The translations under genes and the position numbers were made by a program. A stretch of 64,000 nt of DNA, from positions 498,501-562,500 of the forward strand of contig NZ_AP026708.1 in NCBI RefSeq assembly GCF_026000375.1, written 5' to 3'. The notes under the pieces were generated by a model. That model was not told where the DNA came from, searched no databases, and worked only from the letters and a program-made list of their open reading frames with translations. Every line of letters begins with the position of its first letter. Within the stretch, counting starts at the first letter, position 1. This stretch comes from Pseudodesulfovibrio portus (GTDB lineage: Bacteria; Desulfobacterota; Desulfovibrionia; Desulfovibrionales; Desulfovibrionaceae). Of this stretch, positions 33,474 to 42,757 are shown piece after piece.

Positions 33474-34607
33474 ATGGCCAAGCATACACGAGCCTTTATC
33501 GACTTTTACGACAAGCATAAGATATCCCCTGTCTCCCAGGATGTCTCCGACCTCGACGCACATTATGCGCGGCGGCAGGCGCTGTACCGACAACTGGGTA
33601 TGGTACCGTCCTTTCTCAAAGGCAAAAACGTGTTGGAATTCGGCCCCGGCAGCGGGCACAACGCCCTGTACACAGCCAACCTGAATCCGGCTCGCTATGT
33701 CCTGGTCGACGCCAACCCGACCGGCCTGGCCGAGACTCGAAAACGGCTGGAGAACAACGACACGGAAATCGTCGTGGTCGAAAGCTTTATCGAAGACTTC
33801 AAGACGGACGAACGATTCGACCTGGTTATGTGCGAAGGGTGCATCCCCTGGCAGATCGATCCCCAAGGCATCTTGAAAAACGTCGCCCGCTTCGTTGCAC
33901 CGGGCGGGGCCATATTCATCACCTGCATCGACGAGATTTCCGCTCTGGGCGACAACCTCCGTAGGCTGGAAGCACATATCCTCATCGACAAATCCGACCC
34001 CATCGACAAACAGGTGGCCCAGCTGCTACCCGTCTTCAAAAATGACCTCGACTCCCTGTCGGGCATGTCCAGACCATATGAAGATTGGATTCTTGATCAG
34101 ATTTTGCAGCCATTTATCGGCAACTACTTCTCCATTGAGGAAGCGATCACCACCCTGGACGCCGAGTTCGACGTCCACGCCGCGTCGCCCGACTTTCTCA
34201 CGGATTGGACATGGTACAAGGAGGTCCCACTCCGGGCAACCTCCGACAACCAGCTCGGCATCCGCTCGTACAGGGAGAACCTGCACAACTTCATCGACTA
34301 CCGCTGTCTGTTCCCGCCGCGCCACGAGGCAAACAATATGCATCTTGCCGAATTAATAAGGGAATTCACCAAAACGGAATTGCAGTACGAAACGACAGGA
34401 AAAGACGAGCTCCTGGCCCCAATCCGGAGCCAATTGCAGGAACTGGCCAAAGCCATCGGCGAATTCTCGCAGCAGACGGCGGCCAGCGTCACCGATTTCG
34501 AGAAGGGCCTCGGCACCTATCTCGCAACAGGCGAATTTCCGGCCCTGCCGGACTTCACCCCGTTCTTCGGACGCGGCCAGCAGTACCTGTCTTTTATCAG
34601 GAAGTAG
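33474..34607 (+). CDS. Class I SAM-dependent methyltransferase with C-terminal extension
   Basis: The 377-residue protein has motif I VLEFGPGSGHNAL, an acidic end of strand 2 (LVDANP), and a motif IV-like FDLVMCEGCIPW. The last 150 residues form a helical extension with YRCLFPPRHEANN. It probably methylates a sugar or lipid intermediate of the surface glycan. It ends convergently with the epimerase gene, overlapping by 11 bases. Confidence 0.8.
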   Translation: MAKHTRAFIDFYDKHKISPVSQDVSDLDAHYARRQALYRQLGMVPSFLKGKNVLEFGPGSGHNALYTANLNPARYVLVDANPTGLAETRKRLENNDTEIVVVESFIEDFKTDERFDLVMCEGCIPWQIDPQGILKNVARFVAPGGAIFITCIDEISALGDNLRRLEAHILIDKSDPIDKQVAQLLPVFKNDLDSLSGMSRPYEDWILDQILQPFIGNYFSIEEAITTLDAEFDVHAASPDFLTDWTWYKEVPLRATSDNQLGIRSYRENLHNFIDYRCLFPPRHEANNMHLAELIREFTKTELQYETTGKDELLAPIRSQLQELAKAIGEFSQQTAASVTDFEKGLGTYLATGEFPALPDFTPFFGRGQQYLSFIRK

Positions 34608-35478
34608 GCGACAACGCCGCGCGCTTGGCTTCGTAGGTCTTGAGGATGCCCTCTTCAAGCGGGGTGAACGCGAAGTCGGGAAAGGTTTCACGGAACAGCG
34701 TGTTGTCGAAGTAGTTGTCCACCTTGTCCTTGGTCCGCTCCCGCTGATCCAGGGGCGGCAGACCGGTGGGCAGTCCGGCCACGCACTTGAGCACGTCCCG
34801 GAAGGTGTAGCTCTTGCCCGCGCAGACGTTGAGCACGCCGGAGAAATCGCTCCCGATGACAAGGCGCGTCACGGCCACCAGGTCGTCGATGTAGACGAAT
34901 TCGCGTTTTTCCTCGCCGTCGCCCCACAACACGATGGTCTCGCCGGTCACGGACTTGTGCGTGAACCCGGACGGGCCGTACTGCGGCAGGTCGCCCCCGC
35001 CGTAGGCAGTGGGCGGGCGCAGGCAGACCAGCCTCTTCGGATCGCACGCCTTGAGCAGCACCCGTTCGGCAGTGAACTTGCAGAGCCCGTAGAAGGACGT
35101 GGGCTGCACTCCGGTCTCCTCGGTGATGTCCGGGTGCTGGACGTCCTCGCCGTAGACTGCGGTGGAGCTGTAGAAGACCAGCTTGCCCACGGGATTGTTC
35201 TCCACGGCCTCGGCCAGGTGGTAGATCATGTCCATGTTCCGGGCAAAGGACTCGCGGTTGTCGCCCACCTGCCGCTTCACTGCGGCCAGGAAGACCACTG
35301 CGGTCTCCTCGTTGAAATGGGCGGCCACCTTGTCCCAGTCTTCCCGTTTCGAAAAGTCCACATCCGGGTACGACAGGCCCACGGCCTCGACGCCCGGCGC
35401 ATTGGCCGCCAGGTCAGACATCATGGCCTGGCCGATGAAGCCGGAATGGCCGAGAATGAGAATCTTCTTGATCGCCAC
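34597..35478 (-). CDS. NAD-dependent sugar-nucleotide epimerase/dehydratase (extended SDR)
   Basis: The 293-residue protein has the NAD site ILGHSGFIG, FYSSTAVYGE and the catalytic Y-x3-K in FYGLCK. C-terminal sugar-binding residues include EKREFVYIDDL. The start is a GTG with AAGGCGG upstream. It is the last gene of the long minus-strand carbohydrate operon (34.6-48.6 kb), following a C-methyltransferase-type gene. The exact reaction is not readable; 4-epimerisation, or 4-keto reduction of a methylated sugar, would fit. Confidence 0.85.
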   Translation of the reverse strand: MAIKKILILGHSGFIGQAMMSDLAANAPGVEAVGLSYPDVDFSKREDWDKVAAHFNEETAVVFLAAVKRQVGDNRESFARNMDMIYHLAEAVENNPVGKLVFYSSTAVYGEDVQHPDITEETGVQPTSFYGLCKFTAERVLLKACDPKRLVCLRPPTAYGGGDLPQYGPSGFTHKSVTGETIVLWGDGEEKREFVYIDDLVAVTRLVIGSDFSGVLNVCAGKSYTFRDVLKCVAGLPTGLPPLDQRERTKDKVDNYFDNTLFRETFPDFAFTPLEEGILKTYEAKRAALSPTS

Positions 35479-35488
35479 GGTGTCCGCC

Positions 35489-36733
35489 TTATTTCTCGAT
35501 GATGCCGACAGCGGGCAGCATGGTGATGAACCGGCCGCCCTCGGCCAGGTATTTCTCGTGACGCGCCTTGATGGGGTTCATGTACCGCCAGGCGATGTTC
35601 AGGATGTAGTCGGGCTTGCGCTTGTAAATCTCGTCCGAGTTATAGACCGGGATGTGCATGCCCGGGCTGAAGGTGTCGAACTTGACCGGGTTGTCGTCAT
35701 AGAGGCAGTCGATGCGGCCCTCCAACTCCAGGTAGTAGAGCATGGTGGTCACGCCCACGGACGCGCCGTAGGCGGCCACGGACTTGCCCTCGGCGCGCAG
35801 GGAGTCGATGAGTTCCAGCAGTTCGCGCTTCATGGTCTCCACGCGGCCCACGAGATTCCTGAACGGGGCCATACCCTCGAAGCCCAGCTCCCGTTCCAGG
35901 GTGGCCAGCCCGGTGACGGACTCGGACACGGCACGGGGGCCACTCTTGCGCTGGACCACGCCGCGAATGGAGCCGCCCTTGGTGGGCACGCGCTCCACGT
36001 CGATGAACTCCAGGCCATGACTGTCGAAGAATTTGATCAGCGGCAGGATGGAAAAATAGCAGAGGTGTTCGTGGTAGACATTGTCGATGACCGTATTCTG
36101 CACGGTATCGACCATGTAGCCGGTCTCGAACACGAACACGCCGTTGTCGTCGAGCAGCTCCACGATGCCTTCCATCATGTCGGTCAGATCGTCGATGTTG
36201 GCGAACACGTTGTTGGCCGTGACGATGCCCGCCGGGCCGCGTTCCTCGCGCACCTTGACCGCGGTCTCGCGGTTGAAGAACAGGGGCCAGGTCTCCACGC
36301 CCGCGTCCGTGGCCTTTTTCGCCAGGGCCGAAGCGGGCTCGATGCCGAGTACGGGGTAGCCGAGCGCCTTCACGCCCTGGAGCATGCAGCCCACGTTGGA
36401 GCCGATGTCCACCACCAGCGCGTTGTCGTCCGGCTTGACCTGCTCGATCATCTTGCGGGCATATTTCAGGAAGTGTTCTTCCAAGCCCAGCGAGATGGAG
36501 GTCTCGTAAAGATAGTCGGAATAGATCAGCTCGGGGTTGATGACGCCGGGCAGCTGCAGCAGCCCGCAATTGGTGCACACGCACAGCTCCAATGGGAACG
36601 TGGGCTGGCCCTTGCCGAGCCTGTCCCCGGTCACGAAATCGTCGCCAACCGGGGTGGTGGCGATGTCCAGAACGGTCTCAAGGGACTTGGACCGGCAGAG
36701 TCGGCAGTCGTCGCGTTTGTAAAAATCAGTCAT
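35489..36733 (-). CDS. Sugar C-methyltransferase-like protein (zinc-binding, SAM, C-terminal domains)
   Basis: The 414-residue length and three-part layout match NDP-hexose C-methyltransferases of the TylCIII type: an N-terminal zinc motif (CRLC and CTNC), a SAM domain with VDIGSNVGCMLQG, VYHEHLCYFSI and PTKGGSIRG, and a C-terminal Rossmann-like part (VAAYGASVGVTT, DDNPVKFDTF). These enzymes methylate C-3 of 4-keto sugars. Its ATG overlaps the stop of the SDR gene in a TAATG. Confidence 0.88.
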   Translation of the reverse strand: MTDFYKRDDCRLCRSKSLETVLDIATTPVGDDFVTGDRLGKGQPTFPLELCVCTNCGLLQLPGVINPELIYSDYLYETSISLGLEEHFLKYARKMIEQVKPDDNALVVDIGSNVGCMLQGVKALGYPVLGIEPASALAKKATDAGVETWPLFFNRETAVKVREERGPAGIVTANNVFANIDDLTDMMEGIVELLDDNGVFVFETGYMVDTVQNTVIDNVYHEHLCYFSILPLIKFFDSHGLEFIDVERVPTKGGSIRGVVQRKSGPRAVSESVTGLATLERELGFEGMAPFRNLVGRVETMKRELLELIDSLRAEGKSVAAYGASVGVTTMLYYLELEGRIDCLYDDNPVKFDTFSPGMHIPVYNSDEIYKRKPDYILNIAWRYMNPIKARHEKYLAEGGRFITMLPAVGIIEK

Positions 36734-37512
36734 TATTTCTCGTTATCCGTTTTACGGGTTACCTGAACATTCAAACCGGCAATCTCGCGGCAAAGCCCTT
36801 CGGGCCACTGGAGGGAGATGCCCCCGTCCAGCATGATTTGCTGCCCGGTGACAAATCCCGCCTTGGATGACAGGAGGAACTCCACCACATTGCCACAATC
36901 CTCGGCAGTGCCGACACGACCAAGAGGCGTGATGCGCTCATACAAATCGGTCAGCGGCTTGTTGCCGGCGTAAAATTCTCTTGATTCTTCCTTGATCATG
37001 GTGCTGGGGCAAACGCTGTTGACGCGAATCCCCCTGGGACCAAGCACCACTGCGTAATAACGCATGATCTGATCCATTCCGGCCTTGCCCAGATGGTAGC
37101 TGACGGGCTGCTCCGAAGCGATGAACCGGGTGGCGATGGAACTGACGGTCACGATGGATTTGTCTCCCTCATCGGGCATATGGGGCACCACCAGATCAAT
37201 GATGTTCCGTGTGGCGGTCAGGGTCACGGCTATCTCGTTTTCCCAGTCGTCGCCCGTCCCTCTAAAGCGCTGAAAAAACGCGAGCTTGGTCAAGGGGCCC
37301 GCAGCAGCAGCTTGATCCACAATCTCGACTATTCGGCTATTGTCGCACACGTCGCCCTGATAAAAGGTGACGCCTTCAAGAGCCAAGTCCTTGTCGGGTG
37401 GTGCAGTGCGCCCCACCACTGAAACCTTGTCCCCCTGGCACGACAGCAATTGCACCAGGGCTCGTCCCGAACCATGGGTGCCGCCTATGACCAACGCATG
37501 GGGCCGACTCAT
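36733..37512 (-). CDS. Short-chain dehydrogenase/reductase
   Basis: The 259-residue enzyme has the cofactor loop VIGGTHGSGRAL, catalytic Ser in TVSSIATR, and Tyr-x3-Lys in YHLGKAG. GGISLQWPEG lies near the C-terminus. It starts in an ATGA overlap with the cupin gene and is coupled to the following methyltransferase. It could reduce a keto sugar made in the same operon. Its mid-part is somewhat less GC-rich than its neighbours. Confidence 0.87.
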   Translation of the reverse strand: MSRPHALVIGGTHGSGRALVQLLSCQGDKVSVVGRTAPPDKDLALEGVTFYQGDVCDNSRIVEIVDQAAAAGPLTKLAFFQRFRGTGDDWENEIAVTLTATRNIIDLVVPHMPDEGDKSIVTVSSIATRFIASEQPVSYHLGKAGMDQIMRYYAVVLGPRGIRVNSVCPSTMIKEESREFYAGNKPLTDLYERITPLGRVGTAEDCGNVVEFLLSSKAGFVTGQQIMLDGGISLQWPEGLCREIAGLNVQVTRKTDNEK

Positions 37513-38033
37513 TTCCCAACCCTCCCCTGGATGACGGCATCCACTTTCGATTCATACCCGGCCACATCGCCGTCCTCGTCCGGGCTCCAGGAGGCGAAAA
37601 CCATCTTGTCTCGATCGAACGGCCCGGTGGTGGCCTCGCAGAAGACCAGGGTCTCGGATCGGATCAGGAACATATGGTAGACGCCCATGACCATGCGGCA
37701 GGAGAACGGGCGGCCCGAATTTCTGTCACCCAGCCTGACGACCTCGGTCACGATGCCGTCTTCGTCGAACAGGACGATGTCCACCTCGCCGAGGAGGATG
37801 GTCACGCACTCCTCCTTGTCCAGATGCTTGTGCGGGCGCACGTAACAGGACCGCCCATGGACGATGAACATCTCCTGGAGCAGGGAGTCCGGCCCCTCGT
37901 GGGTGCACAGCCGGGCGCGCCTGCGGGGGTTGTCCGCAGCCAGCCGGATCAGCTCGTCCAGGTCGGCCTCGCCCACCGGGACTCCCGGCCGGTCGAGGTA
38001 GTAGACCTCGTCGTTGACCTTGCGCCAGTTCAT
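37509..38033 (-). CDS. WbuC-like cupin metalloprotein
   Basis: The 174-residue protein starts MNWRKVNDEVYYLDRP and has RARLCTHEGPDSLLQEMFI, then RPHKHLDKEECVTILLGEV with the cupin metal-binding His and Glu, then YHMFLIRSETLVFCEATTGPFD. This is the pattern of WbuC, a cupin found in O-antigen gene clusters with no settled reaction. It overlaps both neighbours by four bases (ATGA). A longer frame upstream lies inside the next gene and is rejected. Confidence 0.8.
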   Translation of the reverse strand: MNWRKVNDEVYYLDRPGVPVGEADLDELIRLAADNPRRRARLCTHEGPDSLLQEMFIVHGRSCYVRPHKHLDKEECVTILLGEVDIVLFDEDGIVTEVVRLGDRNSGRPFSCRMVMGVYHMFLIRSETLVFCEATTGPFDRDKMVFASWSPDEDGDVAGYESKVDAVIQGRVGK

Positions 38034-39247
38034 GACACGCTCCTTTCCGGCCCCAGTGCGATGGCCGACTTGGGGAAGATGGAGGCGAACCGCCCTCCCC
38101 TGTCCAGAAACGGTTGATTGTTGGCGATCACCTTGGGTTCCACCGCCGGGTTGAAGCACATGAGCGCCAGCTTCACGTCCTCCTCGATGAGGGCGGCGGA
38201 TTTCAGGATGGGCAGCCGGGAACCGGGCATGAACAGCCCGGCCTTGTCCGGGTTGTCGTCCACGAAAAAGGAAATATGTTCTTTCAATCCCAGCAGGTTG
38301 ACGAAGGTACAGCCCAGGTGCCCGGCACCGAACACGGCCACCTTGCCCTGCTCTTTGGTGAACGCGGCCAGGTATTCCCGCCACCACGCCCGCATCTCGT
38401 CGAACCCCCGGCCGTAGCCCCTGGCCCGCTCGATCTCGACGGCCAGTTCGTCGGCGTCGATGACAAACGGCTGCTCCTCGCCCACCAGTCGGCCGACGCC
38501 CACAAGGGAATCCTCCAGCGGATAGCTGACCCGCTCATAGTGGACCAGCTCGAAGCCGAAGGCCGCGAACACCCCCTTGAAGATGGCCGGGGTGTAGTAT
38601 TGCAGGTGCTCCTCCCAGAGCGGGGCGAAATCCTTGAGCCGGAACTGGTCGTCGCAGCACGGCGCTTCCAGAAAGAGATAACCGCCGGGCCTGACCATGG
38701 CCCTGAGCCCGCGCATGTAGCCACGCAGGTCGTGCAGGTGCTCCATGATGTGGCGGGAGATGAGAATATCCGCCCTCTGCCTGAACCGGGCAAGCCCCGT
38801 GTCCAGGCACTCGGGCAGCCGCGCCTGCACGGTCTCCACGCCCACGCCGGGCCGGTCCACGCCCAGATGCGCTTCAGGGTCGATGCGCCAGGTGTTTTCC
38901 ACGCCCATTCTTTCCAGCCGGGCGATGGTGGAGTCGTCCTTGAAGGACACGCCGCCCACCACGGACTCGGGTCCTATGCCGGGAAGTCCGAACAGGACCT
39001 CGGCGGTCCGGTCCAGGTGCGGCTCCGGCTCGTTGTAGGTGATCCAGTCGAAGACCGGCATCATCTCCTCGGCCGGGATCGGATCGACCAGCTGCACCAA
39101 CCCGCAATCCAGGCAGACTGCGGCGTGCTTGACGTGCGTGTACTCGTCCGCGTCCGCGGCTTGCAGGAACCGGTTGCCCAGGGGCTGGCCGTCGACCTTG
39201 ACCAGGGTTTCCAACCGGGGGGAATTGCACAGGCAGCAGAGGGTCAC
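38030..39247 (-). CDS. C-methyltransferase-like protein with degenerate SAM motif
   Basis: The 405-residue layout matches the other methyltransferase of the operon: Cys pairs CCLC and CLDC, a central domain with SRHIMEHLHDLRGYM and FLEAPCCDDQF, and a C-terminal Rossmann part VAVFGAGHLGCTF. However, where motif I should read as a glycine-rich loop the sequence is SVVGGVSFKDDSTI, so SAM binding is doubtful. The start is set at the GTG at 39247, since AAGGAG lies five bases before it; a GTG at 39253 is too close to that site. Confidence 0.75.
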   Translation of the reverse strand: MTLCCLCNSPRLETLVKVDGQPLGNRFLQAADADEYTHVKHAAVCLDCGLVQLVDPIPAEEMMPVFDWITYNEPEPHLDRTAEVLFGLPGIGPESVVGGVSFKDDSTIARLERMGVENTWRIDPEAHLGVDRPGVGVETVQARLPECLDTGLARFRQRADILISRHIMEHLHDLRGYMRGLRAMVRPGGYLFLEAPCCDDQFRLKDFAPLWEEHLQYYTPAIFKGVFAAFGFELVHYERVSYPLEDSLVGVGRLVGEEQPFVIDADELAVEIERARGYGRGFDEMRAWWREYLAAFTKEQGKVAVFGAGHLGCTFVNLLGLKEHISFFVDDNPDKAGLFMPGSRLPILKSAALIEEDVKLALMCFNPAVEPKVIANNQPFLDRGGRFASIFPKSAIALGPERSVS

Positions 39248-39256
39248 GATCACTCC

Positions 39257-40327
39257 TTAGACAAAGGCCAGATGGTCCGGGTCGGCGTCCAGATAGTCAA
39301 GCAGCAGCTTGTTCTTGGAGTTGGCCACGCAGTGGTGGTTGCACACCCGGGACGGGTTGATCTTGTAGAACTTGGCCTTGTCGCTCATCCAGAAATCCTT
39401 GAAGGACGTATCCTTGATGGAGCCGACCAGTCCCTCGTCGAGGTTGTAGGCCTTGTCCTGGCACGAATAGATGTTGGAGTCCGCGCCGATGACCGGGAGC
39501 ACCTGCAGATAGGGGCACCACGTGTACTTCTTTTCGAACCGCTCATCCAGCTTGTGGTAGGCGTCGAAGACCTCGAAATCGTCCCCGGCCAGTTCGTCGT
39601 TCACCCGGTCGATCTGCTCGCGCGCCATATCCCAGATGGCCTCGTGGTATTCGTTGTTCCGGGCCGCCTCGTTCTCCAGGATACAGGCCCCGATCTTGAT
39701 GGAATCGCCGCCGAAATCCTTGACCCGCCTTGCGGCTTCATAGATGTGGTCCACGTTCTCCTTGTCCACAATGTAACTGACGCCCAGCCGACACGGGCCG
39801 CCGAACTTCTTGAAGGCCTCGATGTTGGCCAGGATGCGGTCGTACTCGCCGTCCTGAACGCCCCGGTATCGGGTGTAGCTGGCGTTGTCCCAGCCGTCCA
39901 TGGACACGCGGACCCAGGAGCCGCTGTGGGCGAACATCTCGGCCACCTCGCCCTTGAGCAGCCCGCCGTTTGTCAGGGTGGCGAACTTGACCGGCGAATC
40001 CACGAGACGGTGCAGCACGTCGGCCAGGTGGGGATAGAACAGCGGCTCGCCGCCGCCGGAGAAGGTCACGCCTTTGACGCCCATGTCGATGATGTCCTCG
40101 GTTATCTCCAGCATCTTGTCCCTGGGGATGGAATCCGAGATGCGCATGTCCTTGCCCAACTGCAGGGAGTCGGCGCGGTAGGCGCAGTAGCGGCAGTTGT
40201 GGTTGCACGCGTTGATCGGCTTGATGCGGATATGCAGGGGCGGCAGGATGGTGTCGACTTCCCTGGGCAGGGAGTCCACCTTGTCCTTGAAATGGAATAT
40301 CTTCATCGGGGTGTATATGTTGCCCAC
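39257..40327 (-). CDS. Radical SAM enzyme with C-terminal cysteine-rich region
   Basis: The 356-residue protein has the radical SAM motif CNHNCRYC near residue 40, GGGEPLF and a TIM-barrel pattern. The C-terminal CPYLQVLPVIGADSNIYSCQDKA and VCNHHC cysteines suggest an extra iron-sulfur cluster as in SPASM/twitch proteins. A GTG at 40327 preceded by AGGAG is taken as the start; a TTG at 40333 is possible. The substrate is presumably a sugar or activated intermediate of this operon. A second radical SAM gene lies at 44420-45490. Confidence 0.87.
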   Translation of the reverse strand: MGNIYTPMKIFHFKDKVDSLPREVDTILPPLHIRIKPINACNHNCRYCAYRADSLQLGKDMRISDSIPRDKMLEITEDIIDMGVKGVTFSGGGEPLFYPHLADVLHRLVDSPVKFATLTNGGLLKGEVAEMFAHSGSWVRVSMDGWDNASYTRYRGVQDGEYDRILANIEAFKKFGGPCRLGVSYIVDKENVDHIYEAARRVKDFGGDSIKIGACILENEAARNNEYHEAIWDMAREQIDRVNDELAGDDFEVFDAYHKLDERFEKKYTWCPYLQVLPVIGADSNIYSCQDKAYNLDEGLVGSIKDTSFKDFWMSDKAKFYKINPSRVCNHHCVANSKNKLLLDYLDADPDHLAFV

Positions 40328-40336
40328 GTTCAACTC

Positions 40337-41002
40337 CTATTCGAAATAAATGAATTCGTAGTCGCCGGTGAAGCCGAAGTGGTCGAAGAGCCACTCCCAC
40401 TCGCGCTTGCTGAAAAAGGATTCGCAGGTCAACGCCCAGCACTGCAGGTTGAACAGTTCCTGCTCGTTGCGGTAGCTCTCCACGGTGATGAAGCTCTCCT
40501 TGCCCACACGCTCGATCTCGTCCAGGGCGTCCGCCAGTTCCGGCAGCTCCAGGTTGAAGAGCGTGGTCAGGGAGATGACCAAATCGAACTCGTTGTCCTC
40601 AAAGGGAAACGGCTCGCGGGCATCGTGGATGAACAGGTCGTCCCGCACTTCGGGCAGGGCCTCGGCCAGCCCGTGCTTCGAGATGTCGAACCCCTTGATG
40701 ACCAGGCCGGGCAACAGCTGCTTGAGCTCGTAGAGCAGGTACGCCTTGCCGCAACCGACGTCGAGGAGCCGGGAGCCGTCCGTCAGGCCGTACTCGCGAA
40801 TCAGCGCCTCGGCCACGGGCTTCCATCGCCCCGGCATGAAGCGGTAGCCGCCGTAGCCGTAGCGCCGGTCGCCGTCCCAGTAGTCCTTCTCATACTGTTT
40901 GGCCACGACCATGCAGGCGGCCTTGTCGTCCATCATGCGCGGCAGGTACTCGCGCGCGGTGGCCGTGTGCAGCGGGGTGATGATGTTCATGAGCCTGCCC
41001 AT
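40337..41002 (-). CDS. Class I SAM-dependent methyltransferase
   Basis: The 221-residue protein has motif I LLDVGCGKAYLLYEL, post-I KGFDISKHGL and motif IV FDLVISLTTLFNLELPEL. It is small and without extra domains, as in O- or N-methyltransferases of sugars. It lies between the radical SAM gene and the transketolase C-terminal gene, each within about ten bases. AGGGGG precedes the ATG at 41002. Confidence 0.82.
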   Translation of the reverse strand: MGRLMNIITPLHTATAREYLPRMMDDKAACMVVAKQYEKDYWDGDRRYGYGGYRFMPGRWKPVAEALIREYGLTDGSRLLDVGCGKAYLLYELKQLLPGLVIKGFDISKHGLAEALPEVRDDLFIHDAREPFPFEDNEFDLVISLTTLFNLELPELADALDEIERVGKESFITVESYRNEQELFNLQCWALTCESFFSKREWEWLFDHFGFTGDYEFIYFE

Positions 41003-41011
41003 GTACGCCCC

Positions 41012-41935
41012 CTACCCGATCAATTCGGTGACGGTTTTGGCCACGCCCGGGCCGTCGATGCCGAAATGGCTCATCAGTTCCTTCTGGCTGCCGTAGTTCT
41101 CGGTGAACACGTCCGGGATGCCCACCTTGCGGAACGCCGGGACCGAGGCAAGCCCGGCCTGAAGCAGGGTCTCGCCAACGGCGTCGCCCAGGCCGCCGAT
41201 GGTGGAGTGCTCCTCGACGGGGACAACGGCCTTCTTGCCGTCGGCCATGTCGAGCAGCAGTTCGGAATCAAAGGGCTTGATGGTCGGAGAATGCATGATG
41301 GCCGCGCTCACGCCCTGCTTTGCCAGCAGTTCGGCGGCGTCGATGCACACGTGCAGGGACACGCCGGTGGACACCAGCAGCACGTCGGCGCCCTCCTGGT
41401 ATCGGATTCCCTTGCCGAGGGTGAAGCCCAGCTCCGGCTTGGACACCACCGGGTCGTACCCCTTTGCCAGCCGGATGTAGATGGGGCCGTCCCAATCCAC
41501 GGTCTGGGGCATCATGCGCTTCATTTCCTCTGCGTCGCAGACCGCGACCACGGTCATGTTGGGCAGGGCGCGCATGATGGCGACGTCCTCGGTGGCCATG
41601 TGGGTCGGGCCCAGCGGGGCGTAGACCATGCCGCCGCCGTTGCCCACCAGCCGCACGGGTACGTTGTGCAAACACAGGTCCATGGCGGTCTGGTCGAAAC
41701 AGCGCCGGGTCAGGAAGGTGGCGATGGTGTTGACGTAGACCGTCTTGCCTTCCATGGCCAAACCGGCGGCCATGCCCACGACATGCTGTTCGCTGATGCC
41801 CTCCATGAAGAAGCGGTCGGGCATCTCTTCCTTGAAATTGTCGAGTGTCTTGTAGCCCAGGTCGGAGCCGACGAAGAAAATGTCCTCATGCTCCTTGGCC
41901 AGGTCGTATATGCAGTTGAGGCAGGTCTTGCGCAT
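41012..41935 (-). CDS. Transketolase, C-terminal subunit
   Basis: The 307-residue protein carries the pyrimidine-binding and C-terminal domains of a split transketolase: FFMEGISEQHVVGMAAGLA with the catalytic Glu, FLTRRCFDQ, and VVPVEEHSTIGGLGDAV. It works with the N-terminal subunit encoded directly upstream in the operon. Transketolases move a two-carbon ketol unit between sugar phosphates. In a glycan operon it may make sedoheptulose 7-phosphate for the GmhA-like enzyme, or extend a sugar. Confidence 0.9.
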   Translation of the reverse strand: MRKTCLNCIYDLAKEHEDIFFVGSDLGYKTLDNFKEEMPDRFFMEGISEQHVVGMAAGLAMEGKTVYVNTIATFLTRRCFDQTAMDLCLHNVPVRLVGNGGGMVYAPLGPTHMATEDVAIMRALPNMTVVAVCDAEEMKRMMPQTVDWDGPIYIRLAKGYDPVVSKPELGFTLGKGIRYQEGADVLLVSTGVSLHVCIDAAELLAKQGVSAAIMHSPTIKPFDSELLLDMADGKKAVVPVEEHSTIGGLGDAVGETLLQAGLASVPAFRKVGIPDVFTENYGSQKELMSHFGIDGPGVAKTVTELIG

Positions 41936-41944
41936 GAAACTATC

Positions 41945-42742
41945 CTAACTGACCGCTTCGATCAGGCTGGTGTAGAGCTCGTCGGAGAGCTTGGTCTTGT
42001 GGTGCCAGGTCAGGTCGCGTTCGATGAACGGGATGCCCTTGCCCTTCACGGTATGGCAGATGATCGCCGTGGGCTTGCCTGCCGTGGCCGGGAGATCGGT
42101 CAGCACCCCGCGCAGTCCGTCCACGTCGTGGCCGTCCACCTCCACGCAGGCGAACCCGAAGGCGCGCCACTTGTCGGCGAACGGTTCCAGGTCCATGACC
42201 TCCTCGGTGGTGCCGTAGGACTGCTGCTTGTTGTAGTCCACCATGGCCACGAGGTTGTCGAGCCGGTTCTTGCCCGCGCTCATGGCCGCTTCCCAGACCG
42301 AGCCCTCGTTGCACTCGCCGTCGCCCATGACCACGAACACGCGGTTGTCGCGCCCGGCATGCCTTGCGGCCAGGGCAAAGCCCACGCCGATGGACAACCC
42401 GTGTCCCAGCGAGCCGGTGGAGGCCTCCACGCCGGGAATCTTGCCCCGCTCGGGGTGGCCGCCCAGAATGCCGTCGAACTTGCAGAAGCAGCAGGCGTCG
42501 TCGCAGGTGATGAACCCCTTGTCCTCGAGCATGGCGTACTGCGCCAGGCAGCCGTGGCCCTTGCTCAGGATGAAGCGGTCGCGCTCCTCCCACAGGGGGT
42601 TCTCGGGGTCGAAACGCATGATGTCGTCGTACAGTACGCGCACGATCTCCATCAGCGACATGGCCGGGGCCAGATGCCCCCTGCCGCCCAGGTGCATCAT
42701 CTCGATCACTCGTCGGCGCAGGGCCTTGGAACGTTCATCCAT
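41945..42742 (-). CDS. Transketolase, N-terminal subunit
   Basis: The 265-residue protein has the thiamine diphosphate-binding half: LSKGHGCLAQYA, GSLGHGLSIGVGFALA, and the ThDP motif GDGECNEGSVWEAAM ending in VDYNKQQ. The ATG at 42742 with AGGTGAG upstream is preferred to a GTG at 42754. It lies nine bases before the C-terminal subunit gene. Both halves are needed for one active site at their interface. Confidence 0.9.
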   Translation of the reverse strand: MDERSKALRRRVIEMMHLGGRGHLAPAMSLMEIVRVLYDDIMRFDPENPLWEERDRFILSKGHGCLAQYAMLEDKGFITCDDACCFCKFDGILGGHPERGKIPGVEASTGSLGHGLSIGVGFALAARHAGRDNRVFVVMGDGECNEGSVWEAAMSAGKNRLDNLVAMVDYNKQQSYGTTEEVMDLEPFADKWRAFGFACVEVDGHDVDGLRGVLTDLPATAGKPTAIICHTVKGKGIPFIERDLTWHHKTKLSDELYTSLIEAVS

Positions 42743-42757
42743 ATTCGATCTCACCTG

